64,000 nucleotides of DNA, taken from NCBI GenBank assembly GCA_964555685.1, contig CAZKTO010000005.1, positions 1 through 64,000 of the forward strand. Direction: 5' to 3'. The notes beneath the pieces are model-generated. The model had not been told where the DNA came from, did no database searches, and worked only from the letters and a program-made list of their open reading frames with translations. Numbering within the stretch: the stretch's first letter is position 1; every line of letters begins with the position of its first letter. This DNA comes from CAZKTO01 sp964555685. Its GTDB lineage: Bacteria; Chloroflexota; Dehalococcoidia; SHYB01. Of the stretch, positions 25,454 to 34,315 are shown piece after piece. The position numbers and the translations under genes are program-made.

Positions 25454-26692
25454 CTATGCCAGCACCTTTCGCTGGGTGAGCTCCCGGACGCGCGCCGCGG
25501 GCACGCCCAGGACCTCCGTGAAGAAGCGCATGGTATCGGCGCCCATCTTCTGCCCGAGCCGGCGTACGACGCCCGGCGTCTCGCTCAGGCGCCAGGGGAT
25601 GCCGAAGAGCAGGTCGTCTTTGGCCAGACCGGGCACTTCGATGGGGACGGAGGTCTGGCGGTGCTGGTTGTGGGGATCGTGGTAGAGCTCGCCGATGTTG
25701 AACGCGGGCGTCGCGGCCACGCCGGCCTGCTGGAGCAGGCGCATCGCCCCGGCGCTCTGCTGCCGTCGCGTCCACTGCGCCACGATCTCATCGAGAGCGT
25801 CGCGGTTGCGGAGCCGGCGCGTCGCGTCGGCGAAGCGCGGGTCGGCCGCCAGGGCCGGCTGGCCCATGGCCTGGCACAGCGCCCGCCACTCCTGCTCCGT
25901 CCCCACGGCGATGGAGAGCCACGAGTCGGACCCTTCAGCCGAAGGGTAGCCGGCGCAGGGGTAGATGCCGTGGGGCGCCATGTGCGGGTGGCGGTTCCCC
26001 TGGGGGCCTGGGACGGTGCCCGTCATCTGGTACTCCAGGAAGGCCTCGCCCAGGAAGCCGGCCAGGAACTCGCTGAAGGAGAGGTCGATGAGCTGGCCCT
26101 CGCCCGTCTCCTCGCGGTGCTCGATGGCGAGCATGACGGCGTAGACGGCCATGGAGGCCATGGCGGCGTCCGGGTCCCAGTAGGCCGACATCAGCTCGCC
26201 CGTGTCCGGGTAGCCGACGAGGCTATCGTGACCGATGACGGCGTTGAAGGCGGGCCCGTAGGCGATGATGTCGCGCCAGGGGCCGTCCTGGCCGGCGGCG
26301 GAGATCACGGCCCTGATGAGGTCGGGCCGCAACGGGCGCAGGCGGTCGTAGGAGATGCCCAGCTTGTGGAGGACGCGCCCCGAGAGGTTGCAGACGAAGA
26401 TATCGGCCGTCTTGATGATATCGCGGAAGAGGGCGATGCCCTCCGGCGTGCCCAGGTTCAGAGCGACGGCGTACTCGCGCGACCGGTTGTGGCGCTGCGA
26501 ATCCAGGGCCTGGCGGAACTCGCTCTTGGGGGTGGCGCTGAGGCGTCCGAAGTCGGTGCCGAAGGTGGACTCGACGCGGATGACCTCGGCGCCCATGTCG
26601 CCCAGGGTCGAGCAGAGCTGCGGGCCGGCCCAAACCTGGGTCACGTCCACGACGCGGTAGCCGGACAGCGGGAGCGGGCGAGGGCTGGCCAT
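25454..26692 (-). CDS. CaiB/BaiF family III CoA-transferase
   Basis: 412 residues. Family III enzymes move CoA between carboxylic acids through an aspartyl-CoA intermediate. Seen: LSGYRVVDVTQVWAGPQLCSTLGDMGAEVIRVES at the N-terminus, the RALNLGTPEG-like VALNLGTPEGIALFRDIIKTADIFVCN region, GQDGPWRD, and the C-terminal LFGIPWRLSETPGVV block (all parts of the interlocked-dimer fold). The usual catalytic Asp precedes a small-residue patch and appears to be in the SAYWDPDAAMASMAV segment. Two nt separate it from the upstream CoA-transferase, and the pair probably forms a heteromer or acts in succession. Substrate unknown. Confidence 0.87.
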   Translation of the reverse strand: MASPRPLPLSGYRVVDVTQVWAGPQLCSTLGDMGAEVIRVESTFGTDFGRLSATPKSEFRQALDSQRHNRSREYAVALNLGTPEGIALFRDIIKTADIFVCNLSGRVLHKLGISYDRLRPLRPDLIRAVISAAGQDGPWRDIIAYGPAFNAVIGHDSLVGYPDTGELMSAYWDPDAAMASMAVYAVMLAIEHREETGEGQLIDLSFSEFLAGFLGEAFLEYQMTGTVPGPQGNRHPHMAPHGIYPCAGYPSAEGSDSWLSIAVGTEQEWRALCQAMGQPALAADPRFADATRRLRNRDALDEIVAQWTRRQQSAGAMRLLQQAGVAATPAFNIGELYHDPHNQHRQTSVPIEVPGLAKDDLLFGIPWRLSETPGVVRRLGQKMGADTMRFFTEVLGVPAARVRELTQRKVLA

Positions 26693-26694
26693 GG

Positions 26695-27909
26695 TCAGAT
26701 GACCCCATCCTTCCGGAGCGACGCGAGCTCGGCGGAGGACCGGCCCAGCAGCTCGCCGAAGACGCGCTGGTTGTGCTGGCCCAGGGCCGGACTGGGCCCC
26801 GGATCGCGAGCGGGCGTCCGTGTCAGGCGGAACGGGGGCCCGGGGACCGTCCACTCGGCCCCGCCGCCATCGCGCACGCGACGCCAGTAGCCGCGGGCGT
26901 GGAACTGCTCCCACTCCAGCACCTCGTCCACCGTCTGCACGGCGTGCCAGGGGATGCTCCGCTCCCGGCACATGGCCCACAGCTCTCTCTTGGTATACTG
27001 GGCGAGATAGGGCTTGACGAGGGCGTCCACCTCCTCGGGGTAGTCGTGGCCCATGGCGACCCGGTCCTGGTAGCGGGGGTTCCCCGACCACTCGGGGCTG
27101 CCCATCATCTCGATGAAGCGCTTCCAGTGGTGCTCGTTGGCGATGATCATGGCGAAGAAGCCATCCTTGCAGGGAAGGACGGTGTAGGGGTAGGAGATGG
27201 GCGTGCGGATGCCGCGACGGCGCGTGACGGAGCCGGTGTCGACGTAGCCGACGGTGTCGACGCCGTTGGAGAGGGTGTGCATGGTCTCGACAGACGAGAT
27301 GTCGACGTGCTGGCCGCGCCCGGTCCGGCGGCGGACGTGCAGCGCCAGCATGACGCCGCCGGCGGCCGTCATGCCGCCCCAGTACTCGGTGCGGGCGTAG
27401 GGCGTGGCGATGGGGTAGCGGTCCGGGTGGCCGATGCGGTGGGCGCCCCCCGCGGCGGCGCTGGCGTTGAGGGGGTAGGCCTTGTAGCGGCTGTAGGGCC
27501 CGTCCTGGCCGAAGGGTGTCACGGAGGTCATGACCAGCGACGGGTTGACGCGCCGCAGGCGCTCCCAGGTGAGGCCCAGGGTCTCCAGCTCCTGGGGCAG
27601 GTGGTTATGGACCAGCACGTCGGCCCGGCGCACGAGCTCGAGGAGGAGGTCCGCTCCGGCTGGCGCGGCGACATCCAAGGTGACGCCCAGCTTGCCGGCG
27701 TTTAGGTAGAGGAAGAGGCCGCTGCGCTCGGGGTCGGGCTCGTTGTGAGGGAAGGGGCCGTGGCGGCGGGCCAGGTCGCCCTGGGTCGGCCGCTCGACCT
27801 TGATGACCTCGGCCCCATAGTCGGCCAGGAGGCGGGCGCACCAGGCGGCGGAGATGAGCTCGCCCAGCTCGACGACGCGGAGGTTGCGCAAGACTTGGGT
27901 GGGGCTCAT
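26695..27909 (-). CDS. CaiB/BaiF family III CoA-transferase
   Basis: 404 residues, first gene of the two-gene CoA-transferase unit. Family marks: VLRNLRVVELGELISAAWCARLLADYGAEVIKVERP, SGLFLYLNAGKLGVTLDV, the TPFGQDGPYSRYKAYPLNASAA substrate loop, and TEYWGGMTAAGGVMLALHVRRRTGRGQHVDIS. The C-terminal PGPPFRLTRTPARDPGPSPALGQHNQRVF segment is the usual small-domain end (pieces named, not a single motif). About 60 nt of non-coding sequence separate it from the LLM gene upstream on the same strand. Candidate roles are CoA activation of carnitine-, bile-acid- or dicarboxylate-like acids. Confidence 0.87.
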   Translation of the reverse strand: MSPTQVLRNLRVVELGELISAAWCARLLADYGAEVIKVERPTQGDLARRHGPFPHNEPDPERSGLFLYLNAGKLGVTLDVAAPAGADLLLELVRRADVLVHNHLPQELETLGLTWERLRRVNPSLVMTSVTPFGQDGPYSRYKAYPLNASAAAGGAHRIGHPDRYPIATPYARTEYWGGMTAAGGVMLALHVRRRTGRGQHVDISSVETMHTLSNGVDTVGYVDTGSVTRRRGIRTPISYPYTVLPCKDGFFAMIIANEHHWKRFIEMMGSPEWSGNPRYQDRVAMGHDYPEEVDALVKPYLAQYTKRELWAMCRERSIPWHAVQTVDEVLEWEQFHARGYWRRVRDGGGAEWTVPGPPFRLTRTPARDPGPSPALGQHNQRVFGELLGRSSAELASLRKDGVI

Positions 27910-27973
27910 GGAGACGTTCTACAGGGGGACGGGCGGATTGGCTGGGCAAGCCTAGCACGGGGGCGGGAGGGGG

Positions 27974-28972
27974 TCAATCCACAAACGCGCTCATGACCTC
28001 GCGGCGGAAGCGCTCGACCATGGGCCGGTCGAAGGGGCGCGGCGTCATCAGGATGATGTGCGTGACCCCGGCGTCCACGTAGCGCTGAATCTGGGCCCGC
28101 ACCTCGGCGGCGTTCCCCACGAGGAGCGATGCTCGCACGCGCTCCTCCGCCGACTCCCCCTCGATCGAGCTCCGCGCCTGGGAGAAGACGGGCCGGCGCT
28201 CCCGGACATCCATGCGCTGGACGCGCTCGGCGATGAGGCGGCGCACCTGCTCGCGGTCGTCCGTCAGCAGCAGGGCCGAGTACTGGCCGCAGAGGATCTC
28301 GCCCGGGTCGCGTCCGTAGGCCTGGGCACGCTCGCGCAGGCGCCTGACGCACTGGCCGGCGAAGGCTGGGGTGCTGACGCTGGCCCACAGGTGCGCCCGC
28401 CGGGCCGCGATATCGAGGCTGCGCTCGCTCACGGCGGCGATGAGGAAGGGCGGCCGCGGCCTCTGGACCGGCTTGGGCTCGAAGACGGCGTCGCGGAGCT
28501 GGTAGTGCCTCCCCGCGAACGAGAAGCGCTCCTGGGTGAAGAGCCCGTGGATGATCTCGACGGCCTCCTCCAGCCGCTCCTGGCGCTCGCGCAGGGGAGG
28601 GAAGGCGAGCCCGTAGGCCACGTGATCGTCCTTCGACCAGGCCGCGCCGATGCCCAGCTCCAGGCGGCCCCGGCTGATGACGTCGAGGGTGGCCGTGACC
28701 TTGGCCAGCATGGCGGGGTGCCGGTAGGTGACGCCCGAGACGAGGACGCCCAGGCGCAGGCGTGTGGTGGCGGCGGCGACGCCGGCCATGAGCGTCCACG
28801 GCTCCAGCGCCGGCGTCTCGGCGGGCATGCCGGCCACGCCGTAGAGGTGATCGGAGGCGTAGAAGGAGTGAAAGCCGAGCTCCTCCAGCGCGTGGGCCAC
28901 CTCGAGCACCTGCTCGAACGTCCGGAAGCCCATGGTGCCGGACATGGAGAAACGGCACCGCTGGGCCGTCAT
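27974..28972 (-). CDS. LLM-class flavin/F420-dependent oxidoreductase
   Basis: 332 residues. TIM-barrel marks: FEQVLEVAHALEELGFHSFYASDHLYGV, TTRLRLGVLVSGVTYRHPAMLAKV, ISRGRLELGIGAAWSKDDHVAYGLAFP, and the FLIAAVSERSLDIAARRAHLWAS phosphate-binding end. It resembles the LLM enzyme at 14.7 kb in layout but not closely in sequence. ATGA overlap with the stop of the CaiB-CaiB fusion gene shows it is translated as part of the same unit. A likely job is an oxidative step on a compound made into a CoA ester by the neighbouring transferases; that is inference from position. Confidence 0.85.
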   Translation of the reverse strand: MTAQRCRFSMSGTMGFRTFEQVLEVAHALEELGFHSFYASDHLYGVAGMPAETPALEPWTLMAGVAAATTRLRLGVLVSGVTYRHPAMLAKVTATLDVISRGRLELGIGAAWSKDDHVAYGLAFPPLRERQERLEEAVEIIHGLFTQERFSFAGRHYQLRDAVFEPKPVQRPRPPFLIAAVSERSLDIAARRAHLWASVSTPAFAGQCVRRLRERAQAYGRDPGEILCGQYSALLLTDDREQVRRLIAERVQRMDVRERRPVFSQARSSIEGESAEERVRASLLVGNAAEVRAQIQRYVDAGVTHIILMTPRPFDRPMVERFRREVMSAFVD

Positions 28973-31326
28973 CGCTCTGGCCAGGTGACGACGCCCTGCT
29001 CTTTCAGCCGCCGTGTCTCCTCCTCGGTGTAGCCGAGCTCGCGCATGATCTCCTGGGTATGCTGGCCCAGCAGCGGCGGCGGCCCGCCGGCCTTCCCCGG
29101 CGTCTCGGAGAGCTCGACCAGGCGGCCGAACTGGTGCATACGCCCGAACTCGGGGTGCTCGTAGGAGACGAACCAGCCGTTGGCCAGCATCTCGGCGTCC
29201 TGGTACATCTTCTGGCCGCGCTCCTCGTCCGACACCTCGCAGGGGACGCCCGCGGCGTCCAGCGAGACAAACCACTGGGCCGCCTTGCGCTGGGTGAACA
29301 GGCCCTCGAGGATCGACGCCAGCTGGATGGCGTTCCGCCGCCGGGCGCCGGCGGTGGCGAAGCGCGGGTCGCCGGCCAGCTCGGGCCTGCCGACGGCCTG
29401 GGCCAAGGCGCGGAAGTGGGCGTCGGCCACGGCGGCGATGGCGATCCACCCTCTGGCCGTCCGGTACAGACGATAGAGGGGGCCGAGGCCCGTCTGCGCC
29501 TTATCGAGCCGCGGCCGCGTCATCCCCTCCGGCCCGCCCTCGAAGTAGTCCGAGTTGTAGTACATGCCGCAGTTGAGCAGGTTCGTGTGGACAAGCTGTC
29601 CCTGGCCCGTCCGGTCCCGGTGGTAGAGGGCCTGGAGCGTGGCGACGACGGACTGGAAGGCGTTGCCCGTGTCGCACATGCCGAATCGGTACCAGAGCGG
29701 CGGGTTGCCCTGATGGACCGCGCCCCCCTCGTACTCGGCGCCGCACATGGCCTGGAAGAGCTGGTCCAGGCCCGGCCAGCCGGCGCGGGGGCCCGTGAGG
29801 CCGTAGCCGTTGGTGTGGCAGTAGATGATGCGCGGGTTGACGCGCTTGAGGGTCTCGTAGTCGATCCCCAGCCGCTCGCCGACGCCGACGCGCATGTTGA
29901 GCGCCACGACGTCGGCCCGCTGGACCAGCCGGTGGGCGATGGCCTGGCCCTCGGCCTTCTTTAAGTTGATGGCGATGCACTCCTTGCCGCGCTGGCAGCC
30001 GATGAAGGGCTGGTCGACGATGCGCATGGGGTCCCCGCCGATGGCTTCGACCTTGATGACGCGGGCCCCCAGCTCGCTCAGGACCATGGGGCCGAAGGGC
30101 CCGGCCAGGTGCGCGCCGAAGTCGATGACGGTGACGCCATCGAGGGCGTAGCGGGGCCGCGCCCCATCACCCGCTCGTCCCCTCGGTAGACTCGGGGCAG
30201 GCTCTGAGCTTGTCGAAGGACGACCGGGAGCCTGGCCCAGAGACTGCAGGATCTCGTCCGTATGCTGGCCCGGGGCCGGCGCGGGCCCCTGGACCTTGGC
30301 CGGATTCAGCTCCAGCGACCAGGGCGGCCCGACCTGCCGGAGCTTGCCGAGGCGCGGGTCGTCGACCTCGACGACCATGCCGTTGTGAAGCACCTGCGCG
30401 TCCTGGAACGCCTCGCTGGTGGGGCGCACGCCCTGGACCGAGACGTCGTTCATGGAGAGATAGCGCAGCCACTCGTGGCGGGGGAGCTTCTTGAACGCCT
30501 CGATGGTGGCCTGATGGAGGCGCAGGCGCTCCTCTCGGTTCGTGCCGCGCAGGCGGGCGGCGAACTCCTTGGCCCGCTCGGGGCCCAGGGCCTTGCCGAT
30601 GACGAGGTCGTAGCCGCCCATGCAGTGGACCCAGAGGCCGTCGGCGCACTCGTAGACGTTGGCCGGCGACTCCTTGGCCATGAGGTCGTAGAAGCCGGGC
30701 CGCGCCCGCTCGACCCAGTTCCAGATCATGGTGGTGAAGGCCAGCACGCCCTGCATGAGGGAGGTCTCGACCCACTGGCCCTGGCCGGTGGCCTCGCGGG
30801 CGTGAAGGGCGGCCGTGATGCCGCACTGGGCCAGGTAGGCGGCCGCCAGGCTGGGCAGCGGGAGGTAGAGGAAGATTGGCCCCTCGCGGTGGCCCGCCTG
30901 CTCGCTCTGCATCCCGGAGCGGGCCTGAACCAGGATGTCGTAGGCCGGGCGGTCCCTGCTGGCGCCGTGGCGCCCGTAGCCGGTGATCGAGCAGTAGACC
31001 AGGCGCGGATTGAGGGCGTGGAGCCGCTCGTAGCCGATGCCGAGGCGCTGCGTCGCGCCGGGCCGGAAGCTCTCGACGAGGACGTCGGCCGAGGCGGCGA
31101 GCTTGAGGAACGACTCGTGGCCGTCCTTGCTCTTGAGGTCGAGGATGGCGCTCCTCTTGCCGCGCTGCCAGACGGCGTAGGCGGGGTTGCGCCGGAAGGG
31201 GTCGCCGCCCGGAGGCTCGACCTTGATAACGTGGGCGCCGTAGTCGGACAGGCCCATGGCGACCATGGGCCCGGCGATGCCCCACGAGAGGTCGATGACG
31301 GTGAGTCCCTGGAGGACAGGCGGCAT
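28969..31326 (-). CDS. Double CaiB/BaiF CoA-transferase fusion
   Basis: 785 residues made of two complete family III CoA-transferase domains. Domain 1 (about 1-360) starts PVLQGLTVIDLSWGIAGPMVAMGLSDYGAHVIKVEPPGG and ends APGQHTDEILQSLG. Domain 2 (about 391-785) starts YALDGVTVIDFGAHLAGPFGPMVLSELGARVIKVE and ends LLGQHTQEIMRELGYTEEE. The domains are paralogues of each other. The linker (residues about 365-390) is Pro/Ser/Arg-rich and coded by a dispersed palindromic repeat (30186-30225), so the fusion point coincides with a repeat. Such double-domain CoA-transferases are known elsewhere; family III enzymes are interlocked dimers, and a fusion may form the pair in one chain. ATGA overlap with the LLM gene. 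GAGG lies before the ATG. Confidence 0.85.
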   Translation of the reverse strand: MPPVLQGLTVIDLSWGIAGPMVAMGLSDYGAHVIKVEPPGGDPFRRNPAYAVWQRGKRSAILDLKSKDGHESFLKLAASADVLVESFRPGATQRLGIGYERLHALNPRLVYCSITGYGRHGASRDRPAYDILVQARSGMQSEQAGHREGPIFLYLPLPSLAAAYLAQCGITAALHAREATGQGQWVETSLMQGVLAFTTMIWNWVERARPGFYDLMAKESPANVYECADGLWVHCMGGYDLVIGKALGPERAKEFAARLRGTNREERLRLHQATIEAFKKLPRHEWLRYLSMNDVSVQGVRPTSEAFQDAQVLHNGMVVEVDDPRLGKLRQVGPPWSLELNPAKVQGPAPAPGQHTDEILQSLGQAPGRPSTSSEPAPSLPRGRAGDGARPRYALDGVTVIDFGAHLAGPFGPMVLSELGARVIKVEAIGGDPMRIVDQPFIGCQRGKECIAINLKKAEGQAIAHRLVQRADVVALNMRVGVGERLGIDYETLKRVNPRIIYCHTNGYGLTGPRAGWPGLDQLFQAMCGAEYEGGAVHQGNPPLWYRFGMCDTGNAFQSVVATLQALYHRDRTGQGQLVHTNLLNCGMYYNSDYFEGGPEGMTRPRLDKAQTGLGPLYRLYRTARGWIAIAAVADAHFRALAQAVGRPELAGDPRFATAGARRRNAIQLASILEGLFTQRKAAQWFVSLDAAGVPCEVSDEERGQKMYQDAEMLANGWFVSYEHPEFGRMHQFGRLVELSETPGKAGGPPPLLGQHTQEIMRELGYTEEETRRLKEQGVVTWPER
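30186..30225. repeat. Dispersed repeat inside the CoA-transferase fusion linker
   Basis: Contains GGGGCAGGCTCTGAGC followed by TTGTCGAAGG, the same family as in purH (54724-54779) and in the transposase remnant (42504-42530). It is translated in frame as part of the interdomain linker. Confidence 0.65.
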
Positions 31327-31406
31327 GAGGGAACCTCGGAGCGTGATGCGGGGGAATGGCCGCGGAACACTATAGAAGTGGCGTGGATGGGTGTCAATTC
31401 GATGTC

Positions 31407-31440
31407 GCAGGGGCGCCCCGACAGGTCGGGGCGCCCCTGC
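31407..31440. repeat. 34-nt perfect palindrome, CCCCGAC-AG-GTCGGGG core
   Basis: 16-bp arms (GCAGGGGCGCCCCGAC and its inverted copy) around AG, in the divergent gap between the CoA-transferase fusion and the D-aminoacylase gene. Confidence 0.8.
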
Positions 31441-31524
31441 GAGGGCGGCTCGCAGCACCAAGCGTGTCTGGCGCCATGCCGCATACGTCGCGAATCAACT
31501 GGCGTCTTCCCCGCCCCGGTGTGG

Positions 31525-31530
31525 TATCAT
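31525..31530 (+). promoter_or_regulatory. Extended -10 upstream of the D-aminoacylase gene
   Basis: TATCAT preceded by TGG (TGn motif), about 40 nt before the start codon. No convincing -35, so moderate support only. Confidence 0.35.
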
Positions 31531-31570
31531 GCCGCCAAACCGAGCGGAATGGCGGGAAGGGGGCGTACCT

Positions 31571-33277
31571 GTGCCGTACGATCTTCTGATCAAGAACGGT
31601 CGCGTCGTCGACGGGACGGGCCGGCCGGCCTTCCACGGCGACGTGGCCATCAAGGGCAAGCGCATCGTCGAGGTGGGGAGGCTCAACGGCGGCGCCAAGC
31701 GCGTCATCGACGCCGGCGGCCTCGTCGTCTGCCCCGGCTTCGTCGACATGCACACGCACTATGACGCCCAGGTCCTGTGGGACCCGCTCATCAGCTCGTC
31801 CTCGTGGAACGGCGTCACCACGGCCGTCATGGGCAACTGCGGCTTCACCATCGCCCCCTGCAAGCCCAAGGACCGCGACTACATCATGCGCATGCTGGCC
31901 CGCGTCGAGGGGATGTCGTTGGCGGCGCTCCAGGCCGGCCCCGAGTGGGACTGGGAGAGTATGGGCGAGTACATCGACCGGGTAGGCCAGCGGCTCGCCA
32001 TCAACCTGGCGTGCAACGTGGGCCACTCGGCGGTGCGCTACTACGTCATGGGCGAGGCGTCGCTGGAGCGCAAGGCGACGGACGACGAGATGCGGCGCAT
32101 GAAGGACGTCATCCGCCAGGCCGTCGCCGGGGGCGCCGTGGGCTTCACCACCTCCAAGGCCAAGACCCACGTCGACTGGAGCGGGAACCCCGTCCCCAGC
32201 CGCTTCTCCGACCACCAGGAGGTCTACGAGCTCATCCAGGTGCTGGGCGAGTTCAACTTCGGCAGCGTCGAGATGACGCCGGGGAGCCTGCCGGGGATCG
32301 ACGCCGAGGAGCGGGCGGCGATGGTCGGCATGTCCCGCGACTCGGGCCGGTTCATCAACTGGAACGAGTTCTTCCAGACCCACGCGGCCCCCGATCTGTG
32401 GCGCGACACGTTGGAGTTCATGCGCGCGGCCTCCCAGCAGGGCGCCCGCATCTGCGGCATCTGCGCCTGCCAGCGCACGGACCAGGAGTGGGACCTGCGC
32501 GACAACAACCTGCTTCTCATGGTGACGCCCGTCTGGAACGAGATCCTCGCGAAGCCCACGGAGGAGAAGCTGCGCCTCTTCCGTGACCGGGCCCTCCGCG
32601 ACCGCATCCGCCCGGCCGTCGACGAGGCGTGGGAGAGGCCCCCGGCGCCGGTCAAGTGGGACCTGGGCTTCGTCGCCACCGTCAAGCGCCCGGAGCACAA
32701 GCAGTGGGCCGGCAAGAGCCTGCGCGAGTTGGGCCTTGCCCAGGGCAAGCACCCGCTGGACGCCATGCTCGATCTGGCCCTGGCCGAGAATCTCGAGACC
32801 GGGTTCGTCTTCAGGCACAGCCGCAACCTGGACGAGAAGGCCCTGGGCGAGATCATGCGCAGCCCCTTCACCATCCTGGGCATCTCGGACGCGGGGGCCC
32901 ACGTCAACATGATGGCCGGCGCCGAGTACTCGACGCACGTGCTGGCGCACTGGGTCCGCGAGCGGCGGCTCCTCACCCTGGAGGAGGCGGTCCATAAGAT
33001 GACCCTCGTGCCGGCGTCGCTCCTCGGCTTCGAGGACCGGGGCATGCTCTACCCCGGCATGGCGGCCGACGTGCTGGTCCTGGACCCGGAGACGGTGCGC
33101 CCGCTGCCCAAGGAGAAGGCCTACGACCTGCCCAACGGCGAGGAGCGGATCGTGGTCAAGGCCCAGGGGATCAAGCACACCATCGTCAACGGCAAGCCCG
33201 TCATCGAAGACGGCGTGCCCACGGGCGCGCTGCCGGGCAAGGTCATCAAGAGCACGGACTACCGGAAGATTGACTAG
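31571..33277 (+). CDS. N-acyl-D-amino-acid deacylase-like amidohydrolase
   Basis: 568 residues, amidohydrolase superfamily, D-aminoacylase type. The N-terminal small beta domain is YDLLIKNGRVVDGTGRPAFHGDVAIKGKRIVEVG. The metal HxH is in CPGFVDMHTHYDAQVLWDP, followed by GVTTAVMGNCGFTIAPC. The C-terminal catalytic Asp is in ILGISDAGAHVNMM, and the second beta half ends with ADVLVLDPETVRPLPKEKAYDLPNGEERI. GTG start after GGAAGGGGG; an upstream in-frame start would run through non-coding repeat sequence. It cleaves amide bonds of N-acylated D-amino acids or similar compounds. Its relation to the CoA-transferase cluster is positional only. Confidence 0.87.
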   Translation: MPYDLLIKNGRVVDGTGRPAFHGDVAIKGKRIVEVGRLNGGAKRVIDAGGLVVCPGFVDMHTHYDAQVLWDPLISSSSWNGVTTAVMGNCGFTIAPCKPKDRDYIMRMLARVEGMSLAALQAGPEWDWESMGEYIDRVGQRLAINLACNVGHSAVRYYVMGEASLERKATDDEMRRMKDVIRQAVAGGAVGFTTSKAKTHVDWSGNPVPSRFSDHQEVYELIQVLGEFNFGSVEMTPGSLPGIDAEERAAMVGMSRDSGRFINWNEFFQTHAAPDLWRDTLEFMRAASQQGARICGICACQRTDQEWDLRDNNLLLMVTPVWNEILAKPTEEKLRLFRDRALRDRIRPAVDEAWERPPAPVKWDLGFVATVKRPEHKQWAGKSLRELGLAQGKHPLDAMLDLALAENLETGFVFRHSRNLDEKALGEIMRSPFTILGISDAGAHVNMMAGAEYSTHVLAHWVRERRLLTLEEAVHKMTLVPASLLGFEDRGMLYPGMAADVLVLDPETVRPLPKEKAYDLPNGEERIVVKAQGIKHTIVNGKPVIEDGVPTGALPGKVIKSTDYRKID

Positions 33278-33295
33278 GCCAGCGGGTGCTACCGG

Positions 33296-34192
33296 CTAGT
33301 TCGTCGAGAACCCCGGCTGCTCGCCGCCGGGCCGCTCCTGGTTCAGGAACGCCTCGAGCTCCTGGATCACCGCCTCGGGCGTGGGGAGCTGCTCGCCCTG
33401 GGACCGCGCCGCGTCGTACTGGTGCTCGAGGCGCTTGACGTAGGCGCTGACCTCGACGCTGGACGAGATGGCCTTGGTGACCTCGGCCTCGAAGGCCTGG
33501 GCCCGGCGCTCCAGCTCGTCCAGCGGGACCCGCACGCCGAGCAGCAGATTGAGGCGGGCGGTGAGGGCCTTCGCGACCTTGTAGTTAGGCGTGCGCTGCA
33601 CGTAGTGCGGGGCGTGGGCCCACAGGCTCATGTAGCCCAGGCCCCGTTTGGTGCAGGCGTCCATCAGGACCGACGTGATGCCCACCGGGCCCTGGTAGCC
33701 GGAGCCCATCGTCCGGAGCCCGGCTAGCCGCTCTTTCAGCGGCTCCTTGTTGACGCTCCCCGAGAGGAGAGCGTCGCGCGTGTGCGGGATGGCGTCCATC
33801 AGGCTCCCCAGGTTCAGCACCACCTCTACGTCATAGGGCTCGGCCACGCTGAGGATCGTATCGATGTAGGTCCGCCACTTCAGGCCCGGCTCGGTGCCCA
33901 GGAAGAGGATCAGCTCCTTGGCGCCGTCGGGGCTGGTCCAGTGGAAGAACTCGTTGGAGGGCCAGCGGATGACCCGCTGCCCGCTCGCATCGTTGAAGGC
34001 CATGGGACGGACGGCCGTGAAGTCGTAGAACTCCTCGGGGTCCAGCTCGGCGAACTTGCGAGCCTGGAGGAAGTCGATAAGGTGGCGGAGGGCGCGGGAG
34101 GCGCCCTCCTGGGCGTCGGCCCAGCCGATGAAGGCGCCGACCCAGGTTGGCTTGCGGAGCTTTGGCCGCTCGAGGTAGGTCAGGTAGTCCAC
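33296..34192 (-). CDS. PAC2-family protein
   Basis: 298 residues of the PAC2 (proteasome assembly chaperone 2-like) fold found in actinobacteria, archaea and some Chloroflexota. Evidence: the N-terminal LRKPTWVGAFIGWADAQEGASRALRHLIDFLQ, the central PYDVEVVLNLGSLMDAIPHTRD, and GYQGPVGITSVLMDACTKRGLGYMSLWAHAPHYVQ, which is the family block containing WAHAPHY. The last 60 residues form a charged helix that may be coiled-coil. GTG start, GGAGG eight nt upstream. Bacterial members with this sequence are of unknown function. It converges with the D-aminoacylase gene and is 124 nt downstream of the ABC receptor gene, so it may be the tail of that transcript. Confidence 0.8.
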   Translation of the reverse strand: MDYLTYLERPKLRKPTWVGAFIGWADAQEGASRALRHLIDFLQARKFAELDPEEFYDFTAVRPMAFNDASGQRVIRWPSNEFFHWTSPDGAKELILFLGTEPGLKWRTYIDTILSVAEPYDVEVVLNLGSLMDAIPHTRDALLSGSVNKEPLKERLAGLRTMGSGYQGPVGITSVLMDACTKRGLGYMSLWAHAPHYVQRTPNYKVAKALTARLNLLLGVRVPLDELERRAQAFEAEVTKAISSSVEVSAYVKRLEHQYDAARSQGEQLPTPEAVIQELEAFLNQERPGGEQPGFSTN

Positions 34193-34315
34193 GGCTGCTC
34201 CCTCCGGCGACGTCTTGCGTCAGCCTATCGGAAGACCTGGCCCGCCTATGGCGCGGCCACCGGCGTCATGAGTCTAGCACCGGCCTCCAGGAGCCACAAG
34301 CCGAGGGAGGCGCCG

